The position numbers were made by a program, and so were the translations under genes. A stretch of DNA of 64,000 nt from Armillaria gallica. Taxonomy: Eukaryota; Basidiomycota; Agaricomycetes; Agaricales; Physalacriaceae. This document shows positions 63,575 through 64,000 of this stretch, piece after piece. The notes under the pieces are model-generated. The model saw only the letters and a list, made by a program, of their open reading frames with translations, did no database searches and was not told the origin of the DNA. The stretch covers positions 620,001 to 684,000 of the forward strand of contig JBANDB010000014.1 of NCBI GenBank assembly GCA_037576215.1, read 5' to 3'. Each line of letters begins with the position of its first letter. Positions within the stretch are counted from its first letter, which is position 1.

Positions 63575-64000
63575 GGTCCTTTGCGGAGTGCGGTTCGGCG
63601 TCGTATTTTACTATATGCTTGTATTGCTCCATCCATGTTAACAATGCATACAGTCATGTTTAAGGCCAATTTTTTAAACCTCATCTCTGGGACCATCATC
63701 GCCGCAGGTACTTATTCGTGAGCTGGCCTGCATTACTTCTTAACTGCGTATTGTGATGATTGCATTGTAACATGACTCTGTGGGCGCCCCATTCTCAGCC
63801 AAATTTTCTCCTTAAATGATTTTATGACCCAAGTAAAATATCAGACAAGAAGCTAAAGTAAAACTTGCTCCTCACACTTGACCAGTGTCCTTGTGTTTGC
63901 TAGCTTTTCTGTGGCTTCGGCAAAGGAACAATCGAAGCAGATTAGTTGACCAATGAATCGAATCTGTGGGGTGTTGGTCGTGGTCGGCCTCCTATCTTCA
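63575..64000. other. Downstream region of RPL7 to window end
   Basis: RPL7 3' untranslated region followed by intergenic sequence. No open frame of note and no recognised element. Confidence 0.4.

Noticed and set aside
1..64000. Search for transposons, CRISPR arrays, rRNA and inverted terminal repeats
   Set aside because: No transposase or reverse transcriptase motifs, regularly spaced repeats or rRNA-like sequence were seen by eye; short or diverged elements could be missed.

Overview
The window looks like nuclear DNA from a filamentous basidiomycete, most likely an Agaricomycete. Genes are dense and split by many short GT-AG introns of roughly 45 to 65 bases. The proteins are fungal orthologues (V-ATPase subunit D, SAM37, GAA1, POP4, BCS1, BUD23, BET3, LUC7, XAP5, RPL7). 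Several families present are, from memory, typical of mushroom-forming fungi, such as the DUF7918-type protein and an HSP9/12-type stress protein. I found no CRISPR array, convincing tRNA or rRNA gene, or intact transposon.

Layout. 0-5 kb: the tail of an uncharacterised gene, the mitochondrial succinate/fumarate carrier SFC1 on the minus strand, then a second, nearly whole copy of the same uncharacterised family. 4.8-23 kb: a housekeeping block arranged as divergent and convergent pairs. It holds V-ATPase subunit D, the OTU1 deubiquitinase, an exonuclease III-type AP endonuclease, RNase P/MRP subunit POP4, a DUF7918-type protein, a secreted PL1-type polysaccharide lyase, SAM37, GAA1 and a USP48-like deubiquitinase. 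23-32.9 kb: a long low-complexity protein with a conserved C-terminal half, LUC7, XAP5/FAM50, mitochondrial ribosomal protein uS13m and TRAPP subunit BET3. 32.9-35.6 kb is gene-poor. 35.6-42 kb: BUD23, BCS1, a J-domain/ankyrin/RG-rich protein and a small unknown gene. 42.3-50.7 kb: a large unknown gene ending in a HicA-like domain, an aldehyde dehydrogenase, an HSP12-like gene and a CHMP7-type ESCRT-III gene.

The most unusual region is 51-62 kb. It is a local expansion of one uncharacterised family of secreted, cysteine-rich, single-pass membrane proteins. There are three plus-strand loci (one decayed) and three minus-strand loci, facing each other, with an aldo-keto reductase among them. All share a signal peptide, a fixed cysteine/tryptophan pattern, a Ser/Thr-rich stalk, one membrane helix and a basic cytoplasmic tail. 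RPL7 closes the window.

Several otherwise well conserved genes carry apparent single-base deletions: the HSP12-like gene, one cluster paralogue and the 23-26 kb gene. These may be consensus errors in the assembly or real lesions, and they should be settled before any protein is taken at face value. Gene boundaries are given start codon to stop codon with introns included. Splice sites were read by eye.
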